Positions 10,809 through 20,236 of a stretch of 42,685 nucleotides of DNA are shown in pieces (position 1 is the first letter of the stretch; each line of letters starts with the position of its first letter). The notes beneath the pieces were generated by a model. The model made no database searches. It was not told the DNA's origin and saw nothing but the letters and a program-made list of their open reading frames with translations. The translations under genes were made by a program, and so were the position numbers. The stretch is from Clostridium beijerinckii HUN142 (GTDB lineage Bacteria > Bacillota > Clostridia > Clostridiales > Clostridiaceae): NCBI RefSeq assembly GCF_000621745.1, contig NZ_JHXK01000036.1, forward strand, positions 1-42,685, read 5' to 3'.

Positions 10809-11573
10809 ATGTTTCAATCAATAGTTAATTTTATGAAAGGCATATTTGACTCCCTGCATGATTTTATAGTTAGTATGGGAATATCAGATGTTGGACTATC
10901 TTATGTTTTGGCAATATTTATTTTTACATTAATTATAAGAATTTTAATATTACCATTTAACATTAAGGCAGCAAAGTCATCACAAGGAATGCAGAAAATT
11001 CAGCCAGAAGTGAAAAAGCTTCAGGCTAAATACAAAGATGATCCACAAAAATTGAATACTGAAACTATGAAACTATATAAGGACAATAATGTTAGCGTGG
11101 CTGGCGGATGCCTTCCATCATTATTACCCCTACCTATATTAATGGCTCTTTATTGGGTGTTTATGGGAATACAAGGGATAGAGGGTGCGTCATTTCTATG
11201 GATTCATGATTTATTTGCACCAGATAAATATTATATATTACCAGTATTAGCTGCATTGTCAACATATATACCATCTTATTTAATGTCTAAATCAACTCCA
11301 TCACAACCTGGTGGAATGAATATGGGAAGTATGAACCTAGTTATGGCTGGAATGATGGGTGTTATGTCATTGAATTTCAAATCAATACTTGTACTTTACT
11401 GGATAATTGGTAATTTAATTCAAACTATACAAACATATTTCTTAAATTATAGACCAGCAATGAGAGAGATCAATGATAAGAGTCAAAAAGATGCTGTGAT
11501 AGAATCAGATAAATTTGTTATGTCAGTGGAAGAACCTAAAAATTCAGCAAGTAAAAAAAGAAGAAAGAAATAA
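10809..11573 (+). CDS. yidC: Membrane protein insertase YidC/OxaA
   Basis: A 254-residue YidC/Oxa1/SpoIIIJ-type insertase. The first conserved membrane segment is at about 29-50 and contains the functionally important Arg44 (IIRILILPF). A basic cytosolic hairpin follows (AAKSSQ...QPEVKKLQAKYKDD), then further hydrophobic segments near 100-120, 140-160 and 178-210, and a basic tail ending KKRRKK. I see no obvious lipobox at the N-terminus, unlike Bacillus SpoIIIJ. AGGAGG precedes the ATG by about 9 nt. It is followed by its usual partner jag. Confidence 0.96.
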   Translation: MFQSIVNFMKGIFDSLHDFIVSMGISDVGLSYVLAIFIFTLIIRILILPFNIKAAKSSQGMQKIQPEVKKLQAKYKDDPQKLNTETMKLYKDNNVSVAGGCLPSLLPLPILMALYWVFMGIQGIEGASFLWIHDLFAPDKYYILPVLAALSTYIPSYLMSKSTPSQPGGMNMGSMNLVMAGMMGVMSLNFKSILVLYWIIGNLIQTIQTYFLNYRPAMREINDKSQKDAVIESDKFVMSVEEPKNSASKKRRKK

Positions 11574-11618
11574 TTAAAAAGTGATTTTGCTTTGATATTA
11601 GAGGTGGTGAATTAACAG

Positions 11619-12251
11619 ATGAAATCAGTAGAAGTGGAAGGGAAAACTGTTGAAGATGCCTTAAATAAAGCGTTAATTGAATTGGGTGCAGATAAAGATA
11701 TGGTTGATATTGAAATTTTGTACCATGGTTCAAAAGGCTTATTTAATGTTATAGGAGTTAAACCAGCTAGAATTAAAGTTTCTAGAAAATATAATTATAT
11801 TGAAGAAGCACGAAACTTTATAGTTCATATACTTAAGTGCATGGAAGTTGAAGCAAGGATTGATATTAAAGAGGAAGATGATGTTATTATAATCAATTTA
11901 TCAGGGGAAAAAATGGGAGTAATAATTGGTTATAGGGGAGAAACCTTAGATTCTATTCAATATTTAGTTTCACTTATAGTTAATAAGGTACATGAACTTC
12001 CTCATAAAAAGGTTATACTAGATACCGAAGATTATAGAAGCAAAAGAGAGGAAACTCTTAAGGGTGTTGCAATTAAAACAGCTAATAGAGTTAAGAAAAC
12101 AAAAAAAGCATTTAAACTAGAACCAATGAATCCCTATGAGAGAAGGATTATACATTCTGCGCTTCAGGAAGATACCTTTGTTAATACATATAGTGAAGGT
12201 GAGGAGCCGTTCAGAAGGGTAGTTGTTGAATTAAAGAAAGATTTAACTTAA
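11619..12251 (+). CDS. jag: Jag/KhpB RNA-binding protein (SpoIIIJ-associated)
   Basis: A 210-residue protein with three parts: an N-terminal Jag domain (MKSVEVEGKTVEDALNKAL, about 1-50, with the GSKGLFNVIG loop), a KH domain with the GXXG-type IIGYRGETLDSIQYL loop at about 98-113, and an R3H domain at the end (NPYERRIIHSAL, then FRRVVVELK). KhpB/EloR binds RNA and influences cell-wall elongation in other Firmicutes. It follows yidC by 45 bp and is closed by a strong terminator. Confidence 0.94.
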   Translation: MKSVEVEGKTVEDALNKALIELGADKDMVDIEILYHGSKGLFNVIGVKPARIKVSRKYNYIEEARNFIVHILKCMEVEARIDIKEEDDVIIINLSGEKMGVIIGYRGETLDSIQYLVSLIVNKVHELPHKKVILDTEDYRSKREETLKGVAIKTANRVKKTKKAFKLEPMNPYERRIIHSALQEDTFVNTYSEGEEPFRRVVVELKKDLT

Positions 12252-12280
12252 AAAGAAAGCCATAGTGGCTTTCTTTTTAA
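12248..12280 (+). terminator. Terminator after jag
   Basis: Perfect 15-bp inverted repeat (12248-12262 / 12266-12280) with a 3-nt loop; the right arm supplies the T-run. It overlaps the jag stop codon and ends the rpmH-jag transcript. Confidence 0.9.
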
Positions 12281-12332
12281 GTTTATAAATAAAATTTATG
12301 ACTAAAAAAGAGAAGTTTTAGCTAATATAACT

Positions 12333-12361
12333 TTGACTATTTAAATTTTGTTATGTAAAAT
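12333..12361 (+). promoter_or_regulatory. mnmE promoter
   Basis: TTGACT (12333-12338), 17-nt spacer, TAAAAT (12356-12361), about 66 bp before the mnmE start and after the jag terminator. Confidence 0.7.
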
Positions 12362-12427
12362 TGATAATAGTTAAAAAGGAATTTTAGGTTAAAAAATAAT
12401 CTTCTTTAAATAAGAGGAGGAAATTAA

Positions 12428-13813
12428 ATGAAAGAATTTGATACTATTTGTGCGATTGCTACCCCTATTGGAGAAGGTGGCGTTGCAATAATAAGGATTT
12501 CAGGGGAAAATGCTTTAAAAATTGCTAGCAAGATATTTGTTCCTAGAAATAACTATGATATTGAAAATATGAAAACATACACTATGAAATATGGAAATGT
12601 TATGGATTTAGAGAATAAAGATATAATTGATGAAGTTATTTTAAGTTATATGAAGGCTCCAAGGAGCTATACGGGGGAAAATGTTGTAGAAATAAATTGT
12701 CATGGAGGAGTTGTATCTACTAACAGTGTATTGGATCAAGTTATTAAAGCCGGTGCAAGACTCGCAGAACCTGGAGAATTTACTAAAAGAGCATTTTTAA
12801 ATAGAAGAATAGATTTGAGTCAGGCTGAAGCAGTTATGGATATAATAACTGCTAAAACAGAGTTATCAATGAAGGCTGCTATGCTTCAGAGCAAAGGAGC
12901 TTTATCTAAAGAAATAAACGAATTAAGAAAGTATTTACTAAACGTTTTAGCTTTGATTGAATATGCGGTTGATTTTACAGAAGATGATGAGGATATCGTT
13001 GATGACAACTTAATTCTCCAGATTAAAGAAGGTATAGGTAAGACTAACTCAAGAATTCAAAACTTATTATCCAATGCTGATCAGGGAAAGATTGTAAGGG
13101 ATGGACTCAATATAGTTATTGTGGGAAAACCAAATGTAGGAAAGTCCTCATTACTTAATGCGTTATTAAGAGAAAATAGAGCTATAGTAACAGATGTTCC
13201 AGGGACGACTAGAGATATAATTGAAGAGTACATAAACCTTGACGGAATACCAGTTAAAGTAACTGATACAGCGGGGATAAGAGATACAGAGGATGTAGTA
13301 GAAAAAATAGGCGTAGAAAAATCAAAAGAGAAAATTGAAGAAGCAGACTTAATAATACTCATGCTTGATGCATCTAGATATATAGATCAAGAAGACAGTA
13401 GAATAATTAATAAAATAAAGGATAGGAAATATATAGTACTACTAAATAAGATGGATTTAGACGATATGAAAATTCAAAAGGAAGTGCTTAGAAGTCTAAA
13501 TAATATAATAAATATATCAGCTAAAACTGGAGAAGGAATAGATATTTTAAAGGGTGAAGTTAAAAGGTTATTCTTTAATGGAGAGATAAGTTCTGAAAGT
13601 TTAATAATTTCTAATGCACGGCATAAGCAAGCATTATATAAGTCATTGGAAAATTGTAAAATAGCTTTAGAAAAAATTAATGCTAATGAATATCTTGATT
13701 TAATATCAATTTATATAACAGCAGCTATGAAAGCTTTAGGAGAAATAACAGGCGATGAGCTAGAAGAAGATTTATTAAACAAAATTTTTAGTGAATTTTG
13801 TGTAGGAAAGTAG
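12428..13813 (+). CDS. mnmE: tRNA modification GTPase MnmE
   Basis: With MnmG, this makes the (carboxymethyl)aminomethyl group on wobble U34 of tRNAs. It has 461 residues: an N-terminal folate-binding domain (1-about 120), a helical domain, an inserted G domain with G1 GKPNVGKSS (233-241), G3 DTAG (280-283) and G4 NKMD, and the C-terminal CxGK motif, here CVGK at 458-461, whose cysteine is typical. AGGAGG precedes the ATG by 8 nt. mnmG follows after 9 bp. Confidence 0.98.
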   Translation: MKEFDTICAIATPIGEGGVAIIRISGENALKIASKIFVPRNNYDIENMKTYTMKYGNVMDLENKDIIDEVILSYMKAPRSYTGENVVEINCHGGVVSTNSVLDQVIKAGARLAEPGEFTKRAFLNRRIDLSQAEAVMDIITAKTELSMKAAMLQSKGALSKEINELRKYLLNVLALIEYAVDFTEDDEDIVDDNLILQIKEGIGKTNSRIQNLLSNADQGKIVRDGLNIVIVGKPNVGKSSLLNALLRENRAIVTDVPGTTRDIIEEYINLDGIPVKVTDTAGIRDTEDVVEKIGVEKSKEKIEEADLIILMLDASRYIDQEDSRIINKIKDRKYIVLLNKMDLDDMKIQKEVLRSLNNIINISAKTGEGIDILKGEVKRLFFNGEISSESLIISNARHKQALYKSLENCKIALEKINANEYLDLISIYITAAMKALGEITGDELEEDLLNKIFSEFCVGK

Positions 13814-13822
13814 GTAAAAGTA

Positions 13823-15703
13823 ATGGCAGTAAATTATGATGGTGGTCAATTTGATATAATTGTTGTTGGTGCAGGTCATGCGGGATGTGAAGCTGCATTA
13901 GCATCAGCAAGATTAGGGCTTAATACATTAGTATGTACAATAAATTTAGATTCAATAGCATTGATGCCTTGTAATCCTAATATAGGTGGTACTGCAAAAG
14001 GCCATTTGGTTAGAGAAATTGATGCACTTGGTGGAGAAATGGGAATTAATATCGATAATACATTTATTCAGTCAAGAATGTTGAATACTTCAAAAGGACC
14101 AGCTGTTCACTCGTTGAGAGCTCAAGCAGATAAAAAGAGCTATCAATTTAGAATGAAGAGAGTTTTAGAGGAACAAGAGAATCTTAAAATAAGACAAATT
14201 GAAGTAACCGAACTTAATGTTGAAAATGGAAAAGTAACAGGTGTAGTTACTAAAAATGGAGCAATCTTTAAATGTAAGGCGGTAATACTTGCAACTGGTA
14301 CATATTTGAAAGGAAAAATTATAATTGGTGAAGTATCATATAGTGGTGGTCCTAATGGTTTATTTCCAGCAGATGATTTATCGCAATCATTATTGGATTT
14401 AGGAGTTTCTTTGAGGAGATTCAAAACTGGCACTCCAGCTAGGATAAATAGACGATCTGTGGATTTTTCTAAGATGATAGAACAAAATGGCGATGATAGT
14501 ATAGTACCCTTTTCATTTATGAGTGAAAATATCCAAAAGGAACAAGTATCTTGCTATTTAACTTATACAAATGATGAAACACGTAAAATAATTAGAGATA
14601 ACATAGAAAGATCTCCAATTTACAATGGAAGTATAAAAGGTGTTGGTCCTAGATATTGTCCATCTATAGAAGACAAAATAATGAGATTTCCAGATAAACC
14701 ACAGCACCAGATATTTATTGAGCCTGAGGGTCTTGACACACTGGAAATGTATGTAGGTGGATTTTCATCATCATTGCCTGAAGAGGTGCAAATTAAAATG
14801 CTTAAGACCCTACCAGGGCTTGAAGATGTTGAAATGATGAGAACTGCATATGCAATTGAGTATGATTCAATTGATCCAACTCAATTAAAGCCAACATTAG
14901 AGTTTAAGGATATTGAAGGATTATATGGTGCAGGTCAACTTAATGGAAGTTCAGGATATGAAGAGGCTGGAGCGCAAGGACTAATTGCGGGTATAAATGC
15001 AGCATTAAAAATTAAAAAACAAGATCCATTAATATTAACTAGATCTGATGCTTATATAGGAGTTCTTATAGATGATTTAGTTACGAAAGGTACTAATGAA
15101 CCTTATAGGATGATGACTTCTAGAGCAGAATATAGATTATTATTGAGGCAGGATAATGCAGATTTTAGATTAACAGATATAGGACATAGCGTTGGATTAG
15201 TTACAGAGGAAAGATATAGTAAGTTTTTAAAGAGAAAACAAAATATTGAAAATGAATTAGAACGACTAAAGAATTTGAAGGTAACCAATAAAAAGGAAAT
15301 AAATGAATTTTTAATATCGTTAAATTCAGCTGAATTAAGAAAACCAATTACTTTCTATGAACTACTACAAAGGCCTGAGTTAGACTATTTCGATCTGAAG
15401 CAACTAGATCCGGATAGACCTGAATTGCCTTATGACGTTGGAGAGCAAATTAATATATTAACAAAATATGAAGGATATATTCAAAGTCAGCTTGAGCAAG
15501 TCGCTCAATTTAAGAAATTTGAGAAGAAATTGTTACCGAAGGACATCGATTATAGTGATATTAAAGGGCTAAGGACTGAAGCAATACAAAAGCTAAGTAA
15601 CATTAAACCAATAAGTATGGGGCAAGCAACACGTATTTCTGGAGTATCTCCAGCAGATATTTCGGTAATACTTATTTATCTTGAACATCATTATAATAAA
15701 TAA
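13823..15703 (+). CDS. mnmG: tRNA uridine 5-carboxymethylaminomethyl modification enzyme MnmG
   Basis: FAD-dependent partner of MnmE; 626 residues, the usual length. The dinucleotide-binding motif [12 protein letters not shown] is at about 15-26, followed by the family blocks [24 protein letters not shown] and the [21 protein letters not shown] region near 370. The C-terminal helical region ([18 protein letters not shown]) contacts MnmE and tRNA. It is co-transcribed with mnmE and rsmG. Confidence 0.98.
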   Translation: MAVNYDGGQFDIIVVGAGHAGCEAALASARLGLNTLVCTINLDSIALMPCNPNIGGTAKGHLVREIDALGGEMGINIDNTFIQSRMLNTSKGPAVHSLRAQADKKSYQFRMKRVLEEQENLKIRQIEVTELNVENGKVTGVVTKNGAIFKCKAVILATGTYLKGKIIIGEVSYSGGPNGLFPADDLSQSLLDLGVSLRRFKTGTPARINRRSVDFSKMIEQNGDDSIVPFSFMSENIQKEQVSCYLTYTNDETRKIIRDNIERSPIYNGSIKGVGPRYCPSIEDKIMRFPDKPQHQIFIEPEGLDTLEMYVGGFSSSLPEEVQIKMLKTLPGLEDVEMMRTAYAIEYDSIDPTQLKPTLEFKDIEGLYGAGQLNGSSGYEEAGAQGLIAGINAALKIKKQDPLILTRSDAYIGVLIDDLVTKGTNEPYRMMTSRAEYRLLLRQDNADFRLTDIGHSVGLVTEERYSKFLKRKQNIENELERLKNLKVTNKKEINEFLISLNSAELRKPITFYELLQRPELDYFDLKQLDPDRPELPYDVGEQINILTKYEGYIQSQLEQVAQFKKFEKKLLPKDIDYSDIKGLRTEAIQKLSNIKPISMGQATRISGVSPADISVILIYLEHHYNK

Positions 15704-15726
15704 TTTTAATTATTAGTGGAGGAATT

Positions 15727-16446
15727 ATGGATTTTTATGATTTAATGTCTAGATCAGCAGAGGATGTTGGTTTACAATTATCAAAAGAACAGTATGAAAA
15801 ATTTATTGATTATATGAAGCTTCTTCAAGAATGGAATGAAAAGATTAATTTGACAGCTATAGTTGATGATGAAGGAATAATCAAAAAGCACTTTATTGAT
15901 TCAATAAAAGCATTTAAACGAGATGAATTTAAAAGTGCTAGCAATTTAATAGATGTTGGTACAGGAGCAGGTTTTCCAGGTTTACCGATTGCAATAATGA
16001 GAGCTGATTTGAATGTTACACTATTAGATTCATTGAATAAAAGAGTGAATTTTTTAAATACTGTTATCAATAGGATTGGAACATCTAATGTAGCAACAAT
16101 ACATTCTAGAGCAGAAGATGGAGCAAAAGATATTAATCTAAGGGAAAAGTTTGATATTGCGACATCTAGAGCCGTTGCAAATATGAGTGTGCTATCTGAA
16201 TTATGCTTGCCATATGTAAAAGTTGGAGGAAACTTTATTGCATTAAAAGGTCCATCGGTTGATCAAGAAATCGTAGAGAGTACAAATGCTGTAAAGATTC
16301 TCGGAGGAGAATTGTTAGAAATTTGTGAGATTAGTATTGAAGATACGGAATTAAAACATAATTTAGTTGTTGTAAAAAAGATAGCTAAATGCCCTAAGGC
16401 ATATCCAAGAAAAGCAGGATTAATAAGTAAGAATCCAATTAAATAA
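15727..16446 (+). CDS. rsmG: 16S rRNA (guanine-N7) methyltransferase RsmG
   Basis: A 239-residue SAM-dependent enzyme (old name GidB) that methylates the G527-equivalent base of 16S rRNA. The SAM motif [12 protein letters not shown] begins at about residue 76; the INLTAI and HFIDSI blocks precede it. TGGAGG lies just upstream of the ATG. It is the last gene of the mnmE-mnmG-rsmG set. Loss of this enzyme gives low-level streptomycin resistance in other bacteria; nothing here suggests loss. Confidence 0.97.
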   Translation: MDFYDLMSRSAEDVGLQLSKEQYEKFIDYMKLLQEWNEKINLTAIVDDEGIIKKHFIDSIKAFKRDEFKSASNLIDVGTGAGFPGLPIAIMRADLNVTLLDSLNKRVNFLNTVINRIGTSNVATIHSRAEDGAKDINLREKFDIATSRAVANMSVLSELCLPYVKVGGNFIALKGPSVDQEIVESTNAVKILGGELLEICEISIEDTELKHNLVVVKKIAKCPKAYPRKAGLISKNPIK

Positions 16447-16471
16447 AGAAAGTATATAAAACAATCGAAAT

Positions 16472-16501
16472 TTGATTATTTAAGTAGATATATGATAAAA
16501 T
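16472..16501 (+). promoter_or_regulatory. Candidate noc promoter
   Basis: TTGATT (16472-16477), 18-nt spacer, TAAAAT (16496-16501). The 11-bp sequence ATATTAAGGTA occurs twice just downstream (16500-16510 and 16533-16543). Confidence 0.45.
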
Positions 16502-16584
16502 ATTAAGGTAGTAACAAGATAGATAAAATAGGATATTAAGGTAAAATATGTATATAGTATTTTAATAAGGGATGGGTTGGGAAC

Positions 16585-17367
16585 ATGAATAATGAAATAG
16601 TAAAGATAAGCATAAATAAAGTCATTCCAAATATTTATCAACCTCGTAAATATTTTAATGAAGAGGCTATAGAAGAATTATCACAATCAATTAGGGAACA
16701 TGGAATAATTCAACCGATTACTGTAAGAAAACGTGGTGAGGTTTTTGAATTAGTAGCAGGTGAGAGAAGACTTAGAGCAGCTAAGTTAGCTGATCTAGAG
16801 ATGATTCCCTGCAATATTATAGATATAACAGATTCTGAATCTGCTCAGATAGCTTTACTCGAAAATCTTCAGAGAGAGGATTTAAATTACATAGAAGAAG
16901 CAGAAGCGTACTATAATTTAATAAGTGATCATAATTTTACACAAGATGAATTAGCAAGAAAGATGGGGAAGAAGCAATCAACAATTGCTAATAAATTAAG
17001 GTTGCTAAAGTTAAGTAGCGAAGTCAGAGAATTATGTTTAAAGAATAAGTTAACTGAAAGACATGCAAGAGCATTGCTAACAGTTCCTACTGAAGAATTG
17101 CAGTTGAAGATTGTTCAAAAGGTAATAAAAGATGGATTAAATGTTAAAAGAACAGAAGAATTGATTAATAAAGAATTACTTAAATTAGCCGGAGAAGAGT
17201 TAAAAAATACGAATAAAAAAAATATAAGAGGTGTATTACCTGCTAAACTATACGTTAATACTATAAAACAAGTTTTGCAGAAATTTGATATTCCAGCTGA
17301 ATATGCATATAAAGATGATGATGATTTTATAGAAGTGGTAGTAAAAATACCAAAAACAAAAAAATAA
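16585..17367 (+). CDS. noc: Nucleoid occlusion protein Noc (ParB family)
   Basis: A 260-residue ParB-like protein between rsmG and soj, the standard place of noc. The ParB N-domain CTP-binding motifs are visible: GERRLRAAK at about 60-68 and ENLQRED at about 93-99. A helix-turn-helix follows (FTQDELARKMGKKQSTIANKLRLL), then a C-terminal dimerisation region. The N-terminus starts directly with the ParB fold (MNNEIVKISINKVIP). It lacks the basic amphipathic membrane-binding helix known at the start of B. subtilis Noc, and no in-frame start exists a short way upstream. A ParB paralogue function other than nucleoid occlusion remains possible. Confidence 0.88.
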   Translation: MNNEIVKISINKVIPNIYQPRKYFNEEAIEELSQSIREHGIIQPITVRKRGEVFELVAGERRLRAAKLADLEMIPCNIIDITDSESAQIALLENLQREDLNYIEEAEAYYNLISDHNFTQDELARKMGKKQSTIANKLRLLKLSSEVRELCLKNKLTERHARALLTVPTEELQLKIVQKVIKDGLNVKRTEELINKELLKLAGEELKNTNKKNIRGVLPAKLYVNTIKQVLQKFDIPAEYAYKDDDDFIEVVVKIPKTKK

Positions 17368-17389
17368 AAAATAAGATAAATAATTGGAG

Positions 17390-17426
17390 AGTTAAGGTTT
17401 TATTAATTATTACCTTAACTTTAATT
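17390..17426 (+). terminator. Probable terminator after noc
   Basis: AGTTAAGGT (17390-17398) pairs with ACCTTAACT (17412-17420), followed by TTTAATTATAT. The 13-nt loop and short T-run make it moderate in strength. The rest of the noc-soj gap is AT-rich. Confidence 0.55.
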
Positions 17427-17464
17427 ATATATTAATGCTATAATTATAAAGATTAGGATATAGG

Positions 17465-17502
17465 ATTATTAATTATATGTCCGTGTATAGATAATTAATA
17501 AT
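17465..17502. repeat. Perfect 12-bp inverted repeat in the noc-soj gap
   Basis: ATTATTAATTAT (17465-17476) and its complement ATAATTAATAAT (17491-17502) flank a 14-nt centre that is richer in GC (ATGTCCGTGTATAG). It could be an operator or an RNA hairpin upstream of soj; no T-tract follows, so it is not a classic terminator. Confidence 0.5.
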
Positions 17503-17637
17503 TAATGAAGAATAGTTCATAATATAAGATAATTTTATTAAGAGTTATTGTTTTTTAGAACATAATTCTTTTATTATAATAGAAAAGTATATATAATATT
17601 AATATGGAAAGGGGGGACGCTCTTTTAGGGCTGTACT

Positions 17638-18399
17638 ATGAAAGTAATTTGTATTTTTAATCAAAAAGGTGGCGTTGGAAAAACAACTACTAATATAAAT
17701 TTATGTGCGTACTTGGCAATGGAAGGTTATAGGGTGTTAACTATAGATATAGATCCTCAAGGAAATACTACAAGTGGATTAGGATTGGATAAAAGTAATT
17801 TGGATTTATCTATTTACGATGTGTTAATTTCTGATTCAACTATGAAAGAATCTATATTAAGAAGCGATTTAGTCCAGAATCTTTACATATCACCATCAAC
17901 GATGGAACTTGCTGGAGCAGAGGTAGAACTTATAAATAGAAGTGATAGAGAAAATATAATGAAAAATAAATTAAAGGAAGTTGAATCAGAATATGACTAT
18001 GTATTTATAGATTGTCCACCATCTTTAGGAGTATTAACAATAAATGCATTAACATGCGCAGATTCAGTACTAATACCGATACAATGTGAATTCTATGCAT
18101 TGGAGGGAGTTAGTCAATTGATCAATACTATACAATTAGTAAAAAAGTCGCTTAATAGAAGATTAGAAATTGAAGGTGTAGTAATGACAATGTTTGATTA
18201 TAGGACAAATCTTAGTAATGAGGTTTTGAAGGAAGTAAAAAAATATTTTAAGGATAAGGTATATCAAACAACAATTTCGAGAAATGTAAGACTCGCAGAG
18301 GCACCAAGCTTTGGACTTCCTATAATGCTATATGATGAAAAATGCAAGGGCGCTGAAGCGTATGTAAAGTTAACTAAAGAGTTTTTAGAGAGACAGTAG
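17638..18399 (+). CDS. soj: Chromosome partitioning ATPase ParA/Soj
   Basis: A 253-residue ParA ATPase that works with ParB at parS and, in Bacillus, controls DnaA. The deviant Walker A KGGVGKTT is at 10-17, the IDIDPQGNTT switch at 38-47, and FIDCPPSLG at about 122-130. Its ATG has only AGGG about 7 nt upstream. A stronger GGGGGG run sits 21 nt upstream, separated by a small GCTC/GGGC hairpin. It is followed by parB after 8 bp. Confidence 0.97.
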   Translation: MKVICIFNQKGGVGKTTTNINLCAYLAMEGYRVLTIDIDPQGNTTSGLGLDKSNLDLSIYDVLISDSTMKESILRSDLVQNLYISPSTMELAGAEVELINRSDRENIMKNKLKEVESEYDYVFIDCPPSLGVLTINALTCADSVLIPIQCEFYALEGVSQLINTIQLVKKSLNRRLEIEGVVMTMFDYRTNLSNEVLKEVKKYFKDKVYQTTISRNVRLAEAPSFGLPIMLYDEKCKGAEAYVKLTKEFLERQ

Positions 18400-18407
18400 G
18401 TGATAGA

Positions 18408-19268
18408 ATGGCAAAGAAATTCACTTTAGGAAAGGGATTAAGCGCGCTTATACCGGAAGAATCAGATAATAATACACAGGAAAACAGTAGTTTTCTTATT
18501 TCTATAAACAAAATTAAAAGCGATGAAGACCAACCAAGAAAGTTATTTGACTCAGAAAAAATAGCTGAATTAGCAGAATCAATTAAAACTCATGGTGTTA
18601 TTCAACCTTTAATTTTACGAGAGCTTACGAAGGATAAATACATTATAGTTGCAGGGGAACGGAGATGGAGAGCAGCTAAGATGGTTGGACTAAAAGAAGT
18701 ACCAGCAATAATAATGGAATTAAGTGATAAAGATATATTAGAAATTTCATTAATAGAGAATATTCAACGACAAGACTTAAATCCAATAGAAGAAGCTTTA
18801 GCATATAGAAAATTATTAAATGATTTTAAAATTACACAAGAAGAATTGAGTAAAAGAATAGGAAAATCAAGAGTAGCTATTACTAATACAATGAGATTGA
18901 CAAATCTTGATGAACGTGTTCAACAATACATAATTGAGAGTATTATTACAGAAGGACATGGAAGAGTGCTTCTTTCAATAAGCAATAAACAAAAGCAGTA
19001 TGAAATGGCTCAACAAGTAATCGACGAAAAGTTATCTGTAAGGGAATTAGAAAGATTAATAAAGAAAATCAATGATGATACTGAGAGAGAAAAAAATAAT
19101 GAAAATATAGGTGAAGTGAATCCGTATTATAAAGAAGTTAAGAATCAGCTTCAGAACTATTTTGGAACAAAAGTTAATATTTTAAATAAGAAAAATAAAG
19201 GGAAAATAGAAATCGAGTATTATTCAGAAGAAGATCTTCAAAGAATACTAGACATTATTAATATGTAA
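18408..19268 (+). CDS. parB: Chromosome partitioning protein ParB/Spo0J
   Basis: A 286-residue ParB. The N-terminal KGLSALIPE motif stimulates ParA. The CTP-binding box GERRWRAAKMVG is at about 82-93 and ENIQRQDLNPIEEA at about 116. A helix-turn-helix (ITQEELSKRIGKSRVAITN) recognises parS, and the C-terminal domain dimerises. Its Shine-Dalgarno AGGTGAT overlaps the soj stop codon. A perfect parS begins directly after the stop codon. Confidence 0.97.
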   Translation: MAKKFTLGKGLSALIPEESDNNTQENSSFLISINKIKSDEDQPRKLFDSEKIAELAESIKTHGVIQPLILRELTKDKYIIVAGERRWRAAKMVGLKEVPAIIMELSDKDILEISLIENIQRQDLNPIEEALAYRKLLNDFKITQEELSKRIGKSRVAITNTMRLTNLDERVQQYIIESIITEGHGRVLLSISNKQKQYEMAQQVIDEKLSVRELERLIKKINDDTEREKNNENIGEVNPYYKEVKNQLQNYFGTKVNILNKKNKGKIEIEYYSEEDLQRILDIINM

Positions 19269-19284
19269 TGTTTCACGTGAAACA
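19269..19284. promoter_or_regulatory. parS site 1
   Basis: TGTTTCACGTGAAACA is a perfect 16-bp palindrome and an exact match to the Bacillus/Clostridium parS consensus. It starts at the first base after the parB stop codon. Confidence 0.97.
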
Positions 19285-19307
19285 ATTATGAAAGGAATGA
19301 CAGAAAA

Positions 19308-19814
19308 TTGGATATGCTAATTGGTGCAATGAATGATGTAATACCATATTTATTAATTGGAATGATAATAATAATTATATTATTATTTATAATGGTGGTA
19401 GTCTTATTTAAAGCAGTTGGAAAAGTAGAAAGTAGATATAGAAAATTAATGAAAGGTACTACCAATAATAATCTAGAAGAAATGCTACTGGAAAGATTGG
19501 ACAGCATTGAAGATGCTAAGGAAAGGTCTGATAAGGCACTAGAAGAATGCAAGAAGTTAGAAGTCAAGATGAAAGATTGTATTCAAAAAGTAGCAATTAT
19601 GAGATATAAGGCATTTGAGAATGTTGGGAGTGACTTAAGTTTTTCAATTGCAATGCTAGATGATAGAAATGATGGAGTTATCTTAACTGGTATATATGGA
19701 AGACAGGAAAGTACAACTTATGCAAAACCAATTGATAAAGGAATATCAAGATATGATCTTTCAGAGGAAGAATTATATGTTTTGAATGAAGCATCAAATA
19801 AGGATAATAAATAA
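19308..19814 (+). CDS. DUF4446 family membrane-anchored protein
   Basis: A 168-residue protein with one N-terminal membrane segment (about 12-38, PYLLIGMIIIIILLFIMVVV) and a charged helical stretch likely to be a coiled coil (about 55-95). A conserved C-terminal domain follows (MRYKAFENVGSDLSFSIAML, then DRNDGVILTGIYGR), typical of DUF4446. The start is taken as TTG at 19308 with AAAGGA 11 nt upstream; ATG at 19314 is the alternative. The family often follows parB in clostridia. Its function is unknown. Confidence 0.85.
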   Translation: MDMLIGAMNDVIPYLLIGMIIIIILLFIMVVVLFKAVGKVESRYRKLMKGTTNNNLEEMLLERLDSIEDAKERSDKALEECKKLEVKMKDCIQKVAIMRYKAFENVGSDLSFSIAMLDDRNDGVILTGIYGRQESTTYAKPIDKGISRYDLSEEELYVLNEASNKDNK

Positions 19815-19835
19815 TAATTTTTATTTTACTTACTC

Positions 19836-19869
19836 AGAGCACCAAATAGTTTTTGGTGCTCTCTTTTAT
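19836..19869 (+). terminator. Terminator after the DUF4446 gene
   Basis: AGAGCACCAAA (19836-19846) pairs with TTTGGTGCTCT (19852-19862), then CTTTTAT. A class C group II intron relic begins at the next base, which is the usual target choice for that intron class. Confidence 0.9.
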
Positions 19870-20236
19870 GTGGGTGTATCCAGCATGGCCACGCGCTAAT
19901 CGATGAAAGTCCGTAATGACGGTTGTGATAGTGACAACAATTAGCTTGAAATAAGGATGTCCATTGCGAGATCGACTCTGAAGGAAGTCGACGACAAGGC
20001 CTTGGCATGAGGTACATGAATCGCATTTGAAGCTTAATTCTATAGGTAAACTTGCAACACTGAGTAAAGCCAAATAACTATCCAAAACAGAAAGAATAAA
20101 TGCGGAAGATGAATGAGGTGAAAGTGCATGTTCTTACCAGAGGAAGTCTGATAGACAATTATCCAAAGAATTAAGCCTCTAAGATACAACCTATATGGTG
20201 ATATATAGCTGAACTAGCAGAAGTCATAGCAATTCT

